A stretch of 64,000 nt of DNA from Udaeobacter sp963725505 (GTDB lineage: Bacteria; Verrucomicrobiota; Verrucomicrobiia; Chthoniobacterales; UBA10450), in the NCBI GenBank assembly GCA_963725505.1, contig CAVRYN010000005.1, forward strand, positions 248,001 through 312,000. Reading direction: 5' to 3'. Shown here one piece after another: positions 9,019 through 17,109 of the stretch; the stretch's first letter is position 1, and each line of letters begins with the position of its first letter. The notes under the pieces are model-generated. The model was given only the letters and a program-made list of their open reading frames with translations. It searched no databases and had not been told where the DNA came from. A program made the translations under genes and the position numbers.

Positions 9019-9716
9019 TCAGGCCGTTTGGGCCGGCAATGCTCGAACATTTGCGCCTCTAATCAGAAGCCAAAGCATGATTGCCAGTTCCGCAAAGAAG
9101 GCTGGTTGCAACCAACCAAAGGCGGCGCCGTAGTAAGTTGAAAAAAACAACGCGATAGCACTGAGCGCTACATACGCGAAGCAGGCGATGATTAACCAGA
9201 TTCCGATAAAGCGCGGCAGGAATCCGGAGCGAAAGACAAGCAAGCCGAAAGGAAAGAGCCAAACGCCCCAGAAAATCTCATTGATGAATTCTCCCTGACT
9301 GTGCAAACGCAGGAACAGCATCGCGAGCGCATCCCGTTGCGATTTGTCGAGCACGGAGAGAAACTCGCCGCCGCGAAAAAGAATAACCGCGGCGATGTTG
9401 TTCAGGGTATTGAGAAATCCGACTGCGGCGGAAACCAAAACGAATGCCACCATCAGCAAGGCCCAGGTCTTGTTTACGCTGCTTAGCAGACGATACAAAG
9501 CGATGCCCAGACAGATGAAGATCACGTGGCCGATAAGATCGCCGAAGATCGACAAGCGAAACATCGTCTCGTGCGCCAGGATGTTGTCAGCGGTGGCCAC
9601 GGCGTTGCCATGAACGATGAGTTTGCCCGGAACATAGAGCATGCTGAACGGCGCCACGAGGACGAGCGACAGGTATAGGCGCCAGCGATGCGTGCGGACT
9701 TAACGGTGGGGTGCAT
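9019..9716 (-). CDS. DUF4386-family membrane protein, third copy (frameshifted near N-terminus)
   Basis: The frame 9019-9657 encodes most of a DUF4386 protein (IVHGNAVATADNILAHETMF then RLSIFGD, and several hydrophobic helices). The true N-terminus lies in another frame: ATG 9716 with a good Shine-Dalgarno (AGGAGA, about 8 bp upstream) gives MHPTVKSARIAGAY; a one-base shift at about 9675 restores LYLSLVLVAPFSMLYVPG. No MDR gene follows this copy, only the 15-bp junction sequence CATAGGCCTAACGAG (9005-9019) that also follows the DUF4386 part at 8172-8186. Confidence 0.75.
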
Positions 9717-9744
9717 CGATTTTCTCCTGTTGTTTTATTGTTAC

Positions 9745-10224
9745 TTACTTGTTTGCCGGAAGCAGCCCGAGTTGTTGCATCATTGAAAGCTGATCAAACG
9801 CAGACCACTCTTCTTTGATTTTGCCGTCAACGATCCGCCAGATGGTGATGCCAGCTAGTTCCGCTCTCTTCCCTGTCGCCGGCAGTCCGTTACCCGTTCC
9901 AGTATTCGTGCCGCGAGCAATCCAGTAGATCGTGACCAAGTCGCCTTCGGCGATCAACTTCTCAGGCATGATGGTGATGTCGGAAAATGCCTGGTGCCAA
10001 CCTTTCAGCGCCGCCTGATCTTCTTCCAAGGTGGCATCGCGATGGATGCCGTGGTTGACGAAGTCCTTGGCATAAAGTTGCTCTGCAAGTTCGAACCGGC
10101 CATGGCTGAGGATTTCTTCGAATGCCCGTCTCGCGATCGCCTTGTTTTGTTCCTGCAATGACGAGGCAAAGAGCGAACCAGCAAGCAGTAACAAACAAGC
10201 ACTAACAGTTCTGATTATTTTCAT
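9745..10224 (-). CDS. Exported SnoaL-like (ester cyclase family) protein
   Basis: The start at ATG 10224 gives a clean signal peptide (MKIIRTVSACLLLLAGSLFA) and a mature domain of about 135 residues with the SnoaL-like pattern: NKAIARRAFEEILSHGRFEL, a conserved YAKDFVNHG, GWHQAFSDITIMPEKLIAEG and a late TIWRIVDGKIKEEWSAFDQL. An NTF2-like fold is expected; function (small-molecule isomerase/hydrolase or binding) is not evident. It follows the ABC permease gene by about 37 bp and may belong to that transcript. Confidence 0.8.
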   Translation of the reverse strand: MKIIRTVSACLLLLAGSLFASSLQEQNKAIARRAFEEILSHGRFELAEQLYAKDFVNHGIHRDATLEEDQAALKGWHQAFSDITIMPEKLIAEGDLVTIYWIARGTNTGTGNGLPATGKRAELAGITIWRIVDGKIKEEWSAFDQLSMMQQLGLLPANK

Positions 10225-10261
10225 GAGCTTTGGGATTTCGTGATTGAACTGAAGAGGTGAA

Positions 10262-11167
10262 TCAAATCGGTCCGCGATAGCGGCGCAGCCGGATGGCTGC
10301 CGCAATGCAGATCACGGCGAATACCAGTCCGAGCCAAAGACTTGGTGTACTCAGGTATTTTCCAGGCGTGAGCTGGACCAGTGAGTCAATTGCAACGCTG
10401 CGATGCATCCGGAATGCGAAAGCGTGCGGCGCGAAACCGAGCAGCCGATTTTTCAGCATCGAGGCAAAATGCGACGTGCCGAACGTGATCTTCTCGAAAA
10501 ACCCGATCGCCAGAAATGGGACAACTGCACAAAGAAACGTTGCGCGCCGCGCCCAGCCCGAGACCAACAGCGCCCAGCCGTAGATCGGCGCATGCCAGAG
10601 CGCAATCGCGCCCAATCCGTACAGCAGGATCAGAGATTGCTGAAATAATTGGAAATTCGTCCAAGTCGAGGTGGGACTCATGCCGTGAGTTATGAGGAGC
10701 ACGCTGGTCCAAAGCAGCATGACAACTTGCGTTGCGACGATGATCGCAAACGTAACCAGCGGCAGAACGATCAAGGGAATTGTCGCCTTCGAGAGCAGTG
10801 TGGTGGGATCGGATACCGGCAGCGATTTCCAGAACAGGATGCTCCGGTCGCGGCGCTCGCCGTGCAACGCGTCGAGGCAATAGAATACGCCCACAACAAG
10901 CGCAGTGAAAATCAACATGATCGCTGCGACGTTGTACGGCATCTCGATCGCAGCGTGTGCCGTTGCCGGGTCAAGCAACAACACGGCGCGACGGCGTTCC
11001 GGCAGACCAATCGTGCTGACGAGGAAACCAAATAGCACGACTACCGCGACGATCAGCGGCGCGATATAGATCGAACGGTTCTCCCATAATTCCCGTTTCA
11101 CCGACCAGTAGAACGGCCGCGTCTTAGCACTGTAGCCGGGGTCGCTGACCCCGGCAGATTCTGGCAC
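10262..11167 (-). CDS. ABC-2 type transporter permease
   Basis: The 301-residue membrane protein has about six hydrophobic segments (IYIAPLIVAVVVLFGFLVST, VAAIMLIFTALVVGVFYCLD, LVFAVICIAAAIRL). The cytoplasmic motif DALHGERRDRSILFWKSLPV, with FWKSLPVSD, is typical of ABC-2 permeases paired with YtrA-type regulators. Its partner ATPase lies 18 bp upstream. Residues 3-12 (ESAGVSDPGY) are encoded by a short palindrome (about 11131-11155, GTAGCCGGGGTC...GACCCCGGC) of a repeat family found elsewhere in the window. The substrate is unknown; related systems act in envelope-stress or antibiotic responses. Confidence 0.85.
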   Translation of the reverse strand: MPESAGVSDPGYSAKTRPFYWSVKRELWENRSIYIAPLIVAVVVLFGFLVSTIGLPERRRAVLLLDPATAHAAIEMPYNVAAIMLIFTALVVGVFYCLDALHGERRDRSILFWKSLPVSDPTTLLSKATIPLIVLPLVTFAIIVATQVVMLLWTSVLLITHGMSPTSTWTNFQLFQQSLILLYGLGAIALWHAPIYGWALLVSGWARRATFLCAVVPFLAIGFFEKITFGTSHFASMLKNRLLGFAPHAFAFRMHRSVAIDSLVQLTPGKYLSTPSLWLGLVFAVICIAAAIRLRRYRGPI

Positions 11168-11185
11168 AATGTCTGGATGGAGTAT

Positions 11186-12082
11186 TCATCTAACTGCTCC
11201 TACTTGATCAGCCTGCCGCGCCGAAGTCTTGTGCGAAGCCGGGCTCATGACCGCGACAAACAAGTCGGCGATGCTTGGGGTGCGCACGTCACCGATAGCG
11301 GCGAGCTGGCTGCGATCGACGCGATCAAACAGCATGATACTGCGACCGAACACTTGCCGCTCTTGCATTGGCTTCAGTTCACGCGCTCCGGTCACATGAT
11401 CGGGATGCACCATCACTTCGACATAGCGCGATTCGAACTCTTCCATGCTGCATTCGAGAACGATCTGACCGCGGTCGATGAACATGAGATCTGTGAGCAC
11501 GTCCTGGACCTCTTCCACCTGATGCGTGGTCACCACGATGGTCCGGCTGCGGTCGAAATAATCGTTTAGCAGTGAATCGTAAAACTGCTTGCGAAACAAA
11601 ATGTCCAGGCCCAGCGTCGGCTCGTCGAGCACGAGCAAGCGCGCATCGATCGCCATCACGAGCGCGAGATGCAACTGCGCCACCATGCCCTTCGACAATT
11701 CCCTAACTCTTTTCGTGCGCTTGATCGTCGTCTTCGCCAAGAAACCTTCCGCTTTCGCGCGATCGAATCGCGGATGCACGCCGGCGACATAGTCGAGCAA
11801 CTGCGAAACGCGAATCCAACGCGGCAGCACAGCAACATCGGCGATGAAAGAGACATCGCGCATGAGCTCATCACGCGAGGACCAAGGGTCGCGTCCGAGC
11901 ACTTTCAGTTCGCCCTGGTACGAAGTGAGACCCAGAATCGCGTTGAGCGCAGTGGTCTTGCCTGCTCCGTTCGGGCCGATAATTCCCAGGATGCGGCCTT
12001 CTTCGACACGCAAATCGATGCCGTCCAGCGCAACGGTTGTGCCGAACGTTTTGCGAAGACCACGTGCTTCAATGCAAGCCAT
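11186..12082 (-). CDS. ABC transporter ATP-binding protein
   Basis: Starting at ATG 12082 (6 bp after the regulator stop), the protein is about 298 residues. Walker A is GPNGAGKTT; the Q-loop is degenerate (DVSFIADVAVLPRW), the signature is LSKGMVAQLHLALVMA (LSxG), Walker B is LLVLDEPTLGLD and the switch His is TTHQVEEV. This degenerate signature is usual for ATPases controlled by YtrA/GntR regulators. It energises the permease at 10262-11167. The long C-terminal extension after residue 210 is common in this subfamily. Confidence 0.9.
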   Translation of the reverse strand: MACIEARGLRKTFGTTVALDGIDLRVEEGRILGIIGPNGAGKTTALNAILGLTSYQGELKVLGRDPWSSRDELMRDVSFIADVAVLPRWIRVSQLLDYVAGVHPRFDRAKAEGFLAKTTIKRTKRVRELSKGMVAQLHLALVMAIDARLLVLDEPTLGLDILFRKQFYDSLLNDYFDRSRTIVVTTHQVEEVQDVLTDLMFIDRGQIVLECSMEEFESRYVEVMVHPDHVTGARELKPMQERQVFGRSIMLFDRVDRSQLAAIGDVRTPSIADLFVAVMSPASHKTSARQADQVGAVR

Positions 12083-12087
12083 GGCTG

Positions 12088-12462
12088 TCAGTGCTCCTTC
12101 TTTTTGGATCGCCCGGCGATTTTTAAGAGTTCTTCCGGGCTGAGGCCGAGTCGTCGAATTGTCGCGTGAACTCTCGGCCAATGTTCATTCAGAAATTTTT
12201 GTCGCTCGCCTTTCACCAGCAAACTGTGCGCGCCGGTTTTGACGAACATGCCCAGGCCGCGCCGCTTCTCGACGAGTTCCTCATCCACCAGTTCCTGGTA
12301 GGCCTTCAGCACAGTGAGTGGATTCACGCGGTACTCGGCTGCGACATTCCGCACCGATGGAAGCGGGTCGCCTTCTTTGAGCGCGCCGTCGAGAATCATG
12401 TGCACAACGCGATCGCGAAGTTGGCGATAAATCGGCTGATGATCATTCCATTCACGATTCAT
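12088..12462 (-). CDS. GntR-family regulator, YtrA subfamily
   Basis: The 124-residue protein has an N-terminal winged helix (PIYRQLRDRVVHMILDGALK, LPSVRNVAAEYRVNPLTVLK, LVEKRRGLGMFV) and only a short helical tail, the hallmark of YtrA-type GntR repressors, which lack a large ligand domain. It leads an operon with the ABC ATPase and permease, as YtrA regulators usually do. The perfect 26-bp palindrome at 12530-12555, 68 bp upstream, is the obvious operator. The inducer is unknown. Confidence 0.9.
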   Translation of the reverse strand: MNREWNDHQPIYRQLRDRVVHMILDGALKEGDPLPSVRNVAAEYRVNPLTVLKAYQELVDEELVEKRRGLGMFVKTGAHSLLVKGERQKFLNEHWPRVHATIRRLGLSPEELLKIAGRSKKKEH

Positions 12463-12529
12463 TCGCTATTTCAGAGATCCCTTCGGCCGAAATCTGCCGC
12501 CCGCTCCGGTTGACGACTTGCGTCTCATA

Positions 12530-12555
12530 TGGTGTTCTAGTTAACTAGAACACCA
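12530..12555. promoter_or_regulatory. Perfect 26-bp palindrome, probable YtrA-type operator
   Basis: Each half is TGGTGTTCTAGTT and its exact complement, with no spacer. It lies 68 bp upstream of the GntR gene and is not repeated elsewhere in the window. YtrA-type repressors bind as dimers to such symmetric sites and control their own operon. Binding is inferred. Confidence 0.75.
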
Positions 12556-12646
12556 GCTCACATGCAAGTTCTTTTTTTGGTTTTTTGGAGCGCACAATTT
12601 TTGTGTGCTGATAGCGCGCGGGGCATACTTGGCCCAGGCACCCCAG

Positions 12647-12676
12647 CCGGTAGGGCGCGTCACTCCGTGCGCGCCG
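12647..12676. repeat. Short GC-rich hairpin repeat downstream of the cupin gene
   Basis: GGTAGGGCGCGTCACTCCGT followed by GCGCGCC forms an imperfect hairpin just beyond the cupin stop codon. It has the GTAGGGCG start common to palindromic repeats in this window. It could aid transcript ending, but no T-run follows. Confidence 0.5.
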
Positions 12677-12682
12677 ATGGAT

Positions 12683-13207
12683 CTAGCGAACTAACAGGTC
12701 CAACTGGCGGACATCCAGCCCAGCTTCGCGATAGTACTTCCGAGTCAATTCGAGAAGGGTGAATCCGTCTTCGTACGCTGCGAAGCTCCCATCTCGTGCC
12801 TTGTCGAGATAGATAAGGCCGCCCTCGACTACGAAAAGGGTTATCATCGGTTCGGGCGAGTCTTCCGTGATCACCAGTGTGTGAGCCTCACCGGCGGGTT
12901 CGTAGATGTAAGTTCCGGGCTTTGCAATCCAGTCATGCTCCAAGTATCGCCAGTGACCGCGCATCGTGTATCCATGAACGGTACCCACGTGATAGTGAGT
13001 TCCGACCATCGAGCCGGGAAGACCTTTCAGAACGACCGCGAACCCACCAGATGTGACGTTGAAGCAGCAGGGCTGGAACCAGACACCATCCGCATATGGG
13101 ACCCAGAGACGGTCATCCTCCAGATTGGTGTTCGTAATGAAATGTTCGCGGCTCCTTCGATTCGCATCGAGACCGTCGGTGAAACTGTTGAAGACAGTGA
13201 TGGGCAT
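12683..13207 (-). CDS. Cupin, 2,4'-dihydroxyacetophenone dioxygenase-like
   Basis: The 174-residue cupin resembles the 2,4'-dihydroxyacetophenone dioxygenase/ChrR-like group. Metal ligands appear in GTHYHVGTVHGYTMRGHWRY (HxH...) and PAGEAHTLVITED (Glu/His of cupin motif 2). This family uses Fe to cleave aryl-ketone C-C bonds, but many members are uncharacterised, so the substrate is open. It starts at ATG 13207, 35 bp after the DUF4440 gene upstream, and could be co-transcribed with it. It is complete and shows no damage. Confidence 0.8.
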   Translation of the reverse strand: MPITVFNSFTDGLDANRRSREHFITNTNLEDDRLWVPYADGVWFQPCCFNVTSGGFAVVLKGLPGSMVGTHYHVGTVHGYTMRGHWRYLEHDWIAKPGTYIYEPAGEAHTLVITEDSPEPMITLFVVEGGLIYLDKARDGSFAAYEDGFTLLELTRKYYREAGLDVRQLDLLVR

Positions 13208-13242
13208 GTGTCCTCCTTTTCCGAGTCAATGATCGTCTCGTT

Positions 13243-13737
13243 TTATTTTTTCTCAGGCGATGGCAATGGAAGGTCCGAATTCCAAATATCGGCCACGACC
13301 TTCCATTTCTCATCGGGCTGCTTTTTCCAAACCTCCACGTACTTGCCATGGTCGGGAACCGGCTTGCCGCTCGCGTCGTTCATGGTCAGTTCGTACGTTC
13401 CGGTCGTGTAGGCGATGTCGCCAGACTTGGCCACTTCCACTTTGGTCGTCTTCCAACTAATGGCGAGGCCAGGACTGGCGAGCAGATCTTTCCAGGTGTT
13501 CCGGATCGCTTCTTTTGTTGTTGCGGCCGGAGCGTTCGTCGGCAACACGATGGCGTCCTCCGAATAGAAGGCGACAGTCTTCTCGAGGTCTTTGGTTCCG
13601 GCGGCTGCCGACCATTGGGCGTCGAGATCGCGAAGCGCTTGCTCGATGGCGCTCTTCGTATCCGCGGGCAAAACTGAACAGACAAACGTGAATGAAAGCA
13701 GAGCAACGTAACCGGCTAGGACAATCTTAATATTCAT
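13243..13737 (-). CDS. Exported DUF4440/SgcJ-type NTF2-like protein
   Basis: From ATG 13737 the product has a signal peptide (MNIKIVLAGYVALLSFTFVC) and an NTF2-like domain: ALRDLDAQWSAAAGTKDLEK, TVAFYSEDAIVLPTNAPAAT, and a C-terminal YVEVWKKQPDEKWKVVADIW. This is the SgcJ/EcaC DUF4440 pattern; function is unknown. A close paralogue lies at 30028-30519 with the same length, signal peptide and motif order. The pair are clear duplicates. Confidence 0.8.
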   Translation of the reverse strand: MNIKIVLAGYVALLSFTFVCSVLPADTKSAIEQALRDLDAQWSAAAGTKDLEKTVAFYSEDAIVLPTNAPAATTKEAIRNTWKDLLASPGLAISWKTTKVEVAKSGDIAYTTGTYELTMNDASGKPVPDHGKYVEVWKKQPDEKWKVVADIWNSDLPLPSPEKK

Positions 13738-13810
13738 AGTGCCATCGAGCCGGCATTTTGCGTTGTCGTCAATGCTATTCGACACATGAATCAGGAACGC
13801 AGGCAGCAGC

Positions 13811-14519
13811 ATGCCGGTGAGCGCTCAAGGATTTTCCGATTTTGTAAACAACGTGCACATTCCGTACTGGTGTAAACGGCTGAAAAGAGATAGCAGTGAG
13901 ACAGATTACAAAGTCGAAGTGAAACCGATCAAAGGCGCAAAACACGTGGGGCGAAGCAATGACAAGTGTCCGGTTGATGGCACAACGCTAGACCGTTACT
14001 CGATATTGTCGTTGGACTTCGAAGGTTGCCCGCAATGCCACGGAATGTGGCTGGTCAAAGATGAATTGCGAAAGCTGAAGAACAAAGCCCTGGAAGGAAG
14101 GCTGCATTGGCTGAACGATGAGATAGACAACGTCGAAAAAACCGCAGCGGTTCCGAGCAAGCGCGCTTGCCCGAAGTCGCACGGCAAATTGCTTTCGGTC
14201 GTCTTCGGGAAATCGTCGATCGTCATTGACTGGTGCCCAAAATGTCACGGTATCTGGCTCGATCGGGCAGAGTTTGATTCAATCCTTAAGTTACTTAAGT
14301 ACGGAGGCTGCGAATGCGACGCGCAAGGACGTTGAAAAAGAAATAGTCCAGGACCTCAAAAAACTTTGGAAAGGTGGTCCGGAAAGCCGGGCGGCAGAAG
14401 TTGCGGATATAGCGGCAGCGGTTATGGCGTTAGCCAATGTCACGGTTTTTGAACATCCGGCTTTGTTTAGATTTTTGACAAATACTGCGGCTGCGGGCCG
14501 AAGTGTTGGCATGGATTAG
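13811..14519 (+). CDS. zf-TFIIB domain protein (frameshifted)
   Basis: The first frame (13811-14335) has two zinc-ribbon-like units: CPVDGTTL...GCPQCHGMWLVKDEL and CPKSHGKLL...WCPKCHGIWLDRAEF, the zf-TFIIB pattern. A one-base shift at about 14290-14300 leads into a second frame ending at 14519 (YLSTEAANATRKDVEKEIVQ and a hydrophobic AEVADIAAAVMALANVTVF). The combined protein is about 235 residues. The role is unknown; it probably binds zinc. It is divergent from the DUF4440 gene. Confidence 0.65.
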
Positions 14520-14796
14520 ATAGCCGCTGCGCCAATTCTCTTCCGGCCTAACGAATCGGTTGGGTCAGACTTCCGGCCTGACTCGATTCGAATGCGGTGC
14601 GGCCGATCGCCGCCTATCGATAGGGCGAGGGGGAAGGGTGCGGGTTGATCCACGCGGATGATGCTGTGCGCGGAGCTCGAACCCCTCACGCATCGAGTGA
14701 CGCGCCCTTACCAAGGACAGTGGCGAAACAAGAGTGTCGAACTCAAGCCAGCGAACGCACTCAGGCGATAAATTTTCGCATGGCCTCGCCGCCGGG
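14520..14796. other. Non-coding stretch
   Basis: No convincing gene. About 14552-14586 contains an imperfect inverted repeat, CGAATCGGTTGGGTCAG facing CTGACTCGATTCG. The stretch separates convergent genes, so the structure may act as a terminator, but no T-run is present. Confidence 0.5.
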
Positions 14797-17109
14797 CTAT
14801 CGCGGAGTTTCGCGCGGCGCGATACCGAGGGCTTTTTCAATCGCCGCCGGGTCATAAACTTTTCCGCCTTTGATTACTGTCGTGATCTTGTTGATGTCCT
14901 GGATGTTTTTCGTCGGGTCGCCATCCACGAGAATCATGTCAGCCAGCTTTCCCGGGGCAATGACGCCGTAGTCTTTGTTCACACCCATCACTAAAGCGGG
15001 CGTCCATGTCGCCATGCGCAGAACTTCAGCCGGAGCGATCCCGGCGCGCGCATAAAGCTCCAGCTCGTGGTGGAGCGTGTATCCGGGGAGTGCATCGGTT
15101 CCCGGGATAATTGTGACGCCCGCGTCATGAATTGCCTTGAGCAAGCGCAACATCGCCGGGAAAGCGTCGTGATAAGCCGCCTGTTTATCTGGCGGAACTT
15201 CGAGCGCGCCGCTCCGCATGGCGCGCCGCACCTGCGGCGGAAAGCGAGGCACGATTTCTTCCAGGCCAGGCGTGATCACGCTGGGGTCACCGCAAAAAAG
15301 TGCTTCGAAGACGTTTATCGTGGGATCCAGCACGGTGTGACGTTGTTGGAGAAAATCGATGAAGTCGCGCACCTCAGGTTTTTCCGGCGAAAAATCACGG
15401 GCACGTTCGGCGACTTTGATGAATCGGTCTCGATTACGCGTTTCCTTTACTTCCGGAAACAGAAAATTGAGCACGATAAAATTGAGGTGCTGAATTTCAT
15501 CAGCGCCGCCTTCGATGAATTGGCGTGCTGACATAAAGGCAGGCACGTGCCCGCTCACGCGCAGTCCCCGCGCGTGGGCGCGATCGGCGATGATCGGAAC
15601 CAGCTCAGGTTTAACCGAGGAATAAATCTTAATTTGCACGTAGCCGTGATCGGCATACCAATCGACGTCCTGAATCGCCTGCTCGGCGGTGTCGACGCGC
15701 ATTTTGGTGGGGCCCGCAAACTCTCCGGTGCCGTCGATAATCCCTGCTTTCAGAACGCGCGGCCCCAGCTCGCTGCCATCATCGAAACGCGCGACCCGTT
15801 GGAGGAAGGCATCGGTGTCATTCGCCATGTCGCGCGCGCTGGTCACGCCATTGGCGAGATCGAGCGCGCCATCGTTGTCACTGAAATGCTGGTGATTGTC
15901 CCACAACCCCGGCATGAGGAACTGATCATGCGCATCGATAATCTCCGCGTTCGCGGATGGTTTAAGATCGGCGTCCGGTCCGACACGCACAATTCGCTCG
16001 CCGCTAATGAGCACGCTCGTTGCCGGCGTGACGCGAAGATCGCGCGGATCGAACAAACGCGCGTTACGAATGACCAGCTCGCCACCCGGGATGTGCGCAA
16101 GTGTGCGTGCGAGGCGCTCCCACCGCGCAGCATCGGTTTTTTGTTGCGCGTCGCGCAATTGCGGGATTGAACTCTCGACTCCATCCGGCACGACCGAAAA
16201 CCAAGACGACACGGATGCGGCTGTGCCATTATGATCTAACCAAATCGCTTGCGGAGAAAATCCGAGGCCAGTGATGCGGTATTCGGTTAGTTCGCTGTTG
16301 CCAACAGTTACCGTTGCTGCTTGTTCGATCGTTGCCTCGCCTGCAGGCAACAGCGGCAGTTTGTGGTTCGGCGCTTTCAACAAGGCGCGCGCGAGCACAC
16401 CGGAAAATTCCGGCGGTGCATTCATCGGCAGGTAGAAAGCTTCGCCGGCGACGGACTGCTCGCCTTGTTCGCTGCGATTCTTCCAACTCGCCCGGGCATC
16501 CTTTATTTCGAAATGTTCTTCGATTGGCGCTTTCATGTAATCATTGCCGTGGCCGTCGTATTCAATCGGCACACCGGCACCGTCGAGTTTCCAGGTAGCC
16601 GTTATGTGATCGCCGCGGCCGCGATCGTTATAGGAATATTCAGCGCGCATCGCGCCGTCAGTCTGGCGTTCCACGGTTTGCATGCCGGCTGGGTTGCCCT
16701 GAATGAAAATTTTGTCGGTGCGTTTTCCTCCGGACACCTGCTGAAACGCTGGCGTGAGTCGCAACAACTGATACGCAGACAAAACAAAGGCAATGACTGC
16801 GGCGCTGATGATAAATGTCGCGAACTTACGGCGGCTCCAATATGGGATGACATCGCCGGGCGACAGATCCTGCGTTCGCTTCATCCCCTCGGGTGTCATC
16901 TCAAAATTCCACGAAACGAACACCGCGAATGCAAAACCAAGCGCCAACAACGCCACAAGCGCTTTCATCATCCACCCAGGCGCCTCAAAGATCCGCAAGA
17001 GAATCGATGCAACCGCAATCAGCAGCCACGACACGACCGCATAAACGAGCGCCACTTTATCAACGTGGCGCCGCTTGAACTCGGCGAAGAACGACGTTTT
17101 CTCGCTCAT
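14797..17109 (-). CDS. Membrane-anchored amidohydrolase with TolB/TPR-family N-terminal module
   Basis: The 770-residue protein begins with the two-helix membrane module shared with the neighbouring TPR genes (FFAEFKRRHVDKVALVYAVV; FEMTPEGMKRT at residues 70-80), plus a third helix near 95-115. A middle domain (120-330) is unassigned. From about 350 to 755 it is an amidohydrolase: LMPGLWDNHQHF (HxH), SGHVPAF, DEIQHLNF and PGTDALPG supply the metal ligands, and GKLADMILVDGDP ends the domain. The active site probably faces the periplasm. It overlaps the TPR gene upstream by ATGA. The substrate is unknown (imidazolonepropionase/dipeptidase-like). Confidence 0.8.
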   Translation of the reverse strand: MSEKTSFFAEFKRRHVDKVALVYAVVSWLLIAVASILLRIFEAPGWMMKALVALLALGFAFAVFVSWNFEMTPEGMKRTQDLSPGDVIPYWSRRKFATFIISAAVIAFVLSAYQLLRLTPAFQQVSGGKRTDKIFIQGNPAGMQTVERQTDGAMRAEYSYNDRGRGDHITATWKLDGAGVPIEYDGHGNDYMKAPIEEHFEIKDARASWKNRSEQGEQSVAGEAFYLPMNAPPEFSGVLARALLKAPNHKLPLLPAGEATIEQAATVTVGNSELTEYRITGLGFSPQAIWLDHNGTAASVSSWFSVVPDGVESSIPQLRDAQQKTDAARWERLARTLAHIPGGELVIRNARLFDPRDLRVTPATSVLISGERIVRVGPDADLKPSANAEIIDAHDQFLMPGLWDNHQHFSDNDGALDLANGVTSARDMANDTDAFLQRVARFDDGSELGPRVLKAGIIDGTGEFAGPTKMRVDTAEQAIQDVDWYADHGYVQIKIYSSVKPELVPIIADRAHARGLRVSGHVPAFMSARQFIEGGADEIQHLNFIVLNFLFPEVKETRNRDRFIKVAERARDFSPEKPEVRDFIDFLQQRHTVLDPTINVFEALFCGDPSVITPGLEEIVPRFPPQVRRAMRSGALEVPPDKQAAYHDAFPAMLRLLKAIHDAGVTIIPGTDALPGYTLHHELELYARAGIAPAEVLRMATWTPALVMGVNKDYGVIAPGKLADMILVDGDPTKNIQDINKITTVIKGGKVYDPAAIEKALGIAPRETPR

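Noticed and set aside
12590..12608. GCGCACAA-TTT-TTGTGTGC hairpin as terminator of the cupin gene
   Set aside because: No T-run follows in the gene's direction and it lies 75 bp beyond the stop codon; could be chance in an A/T-rich stretch.
3134..14554. Recurring GCCTAACG motif (near 3134, 8176, 9009, 14547), similar to an integron attC core
   Set aside because: No partner site, no long imperfect hairpin of the attC type, and no integrase. Occurrences also fall in coding sequence (42415).
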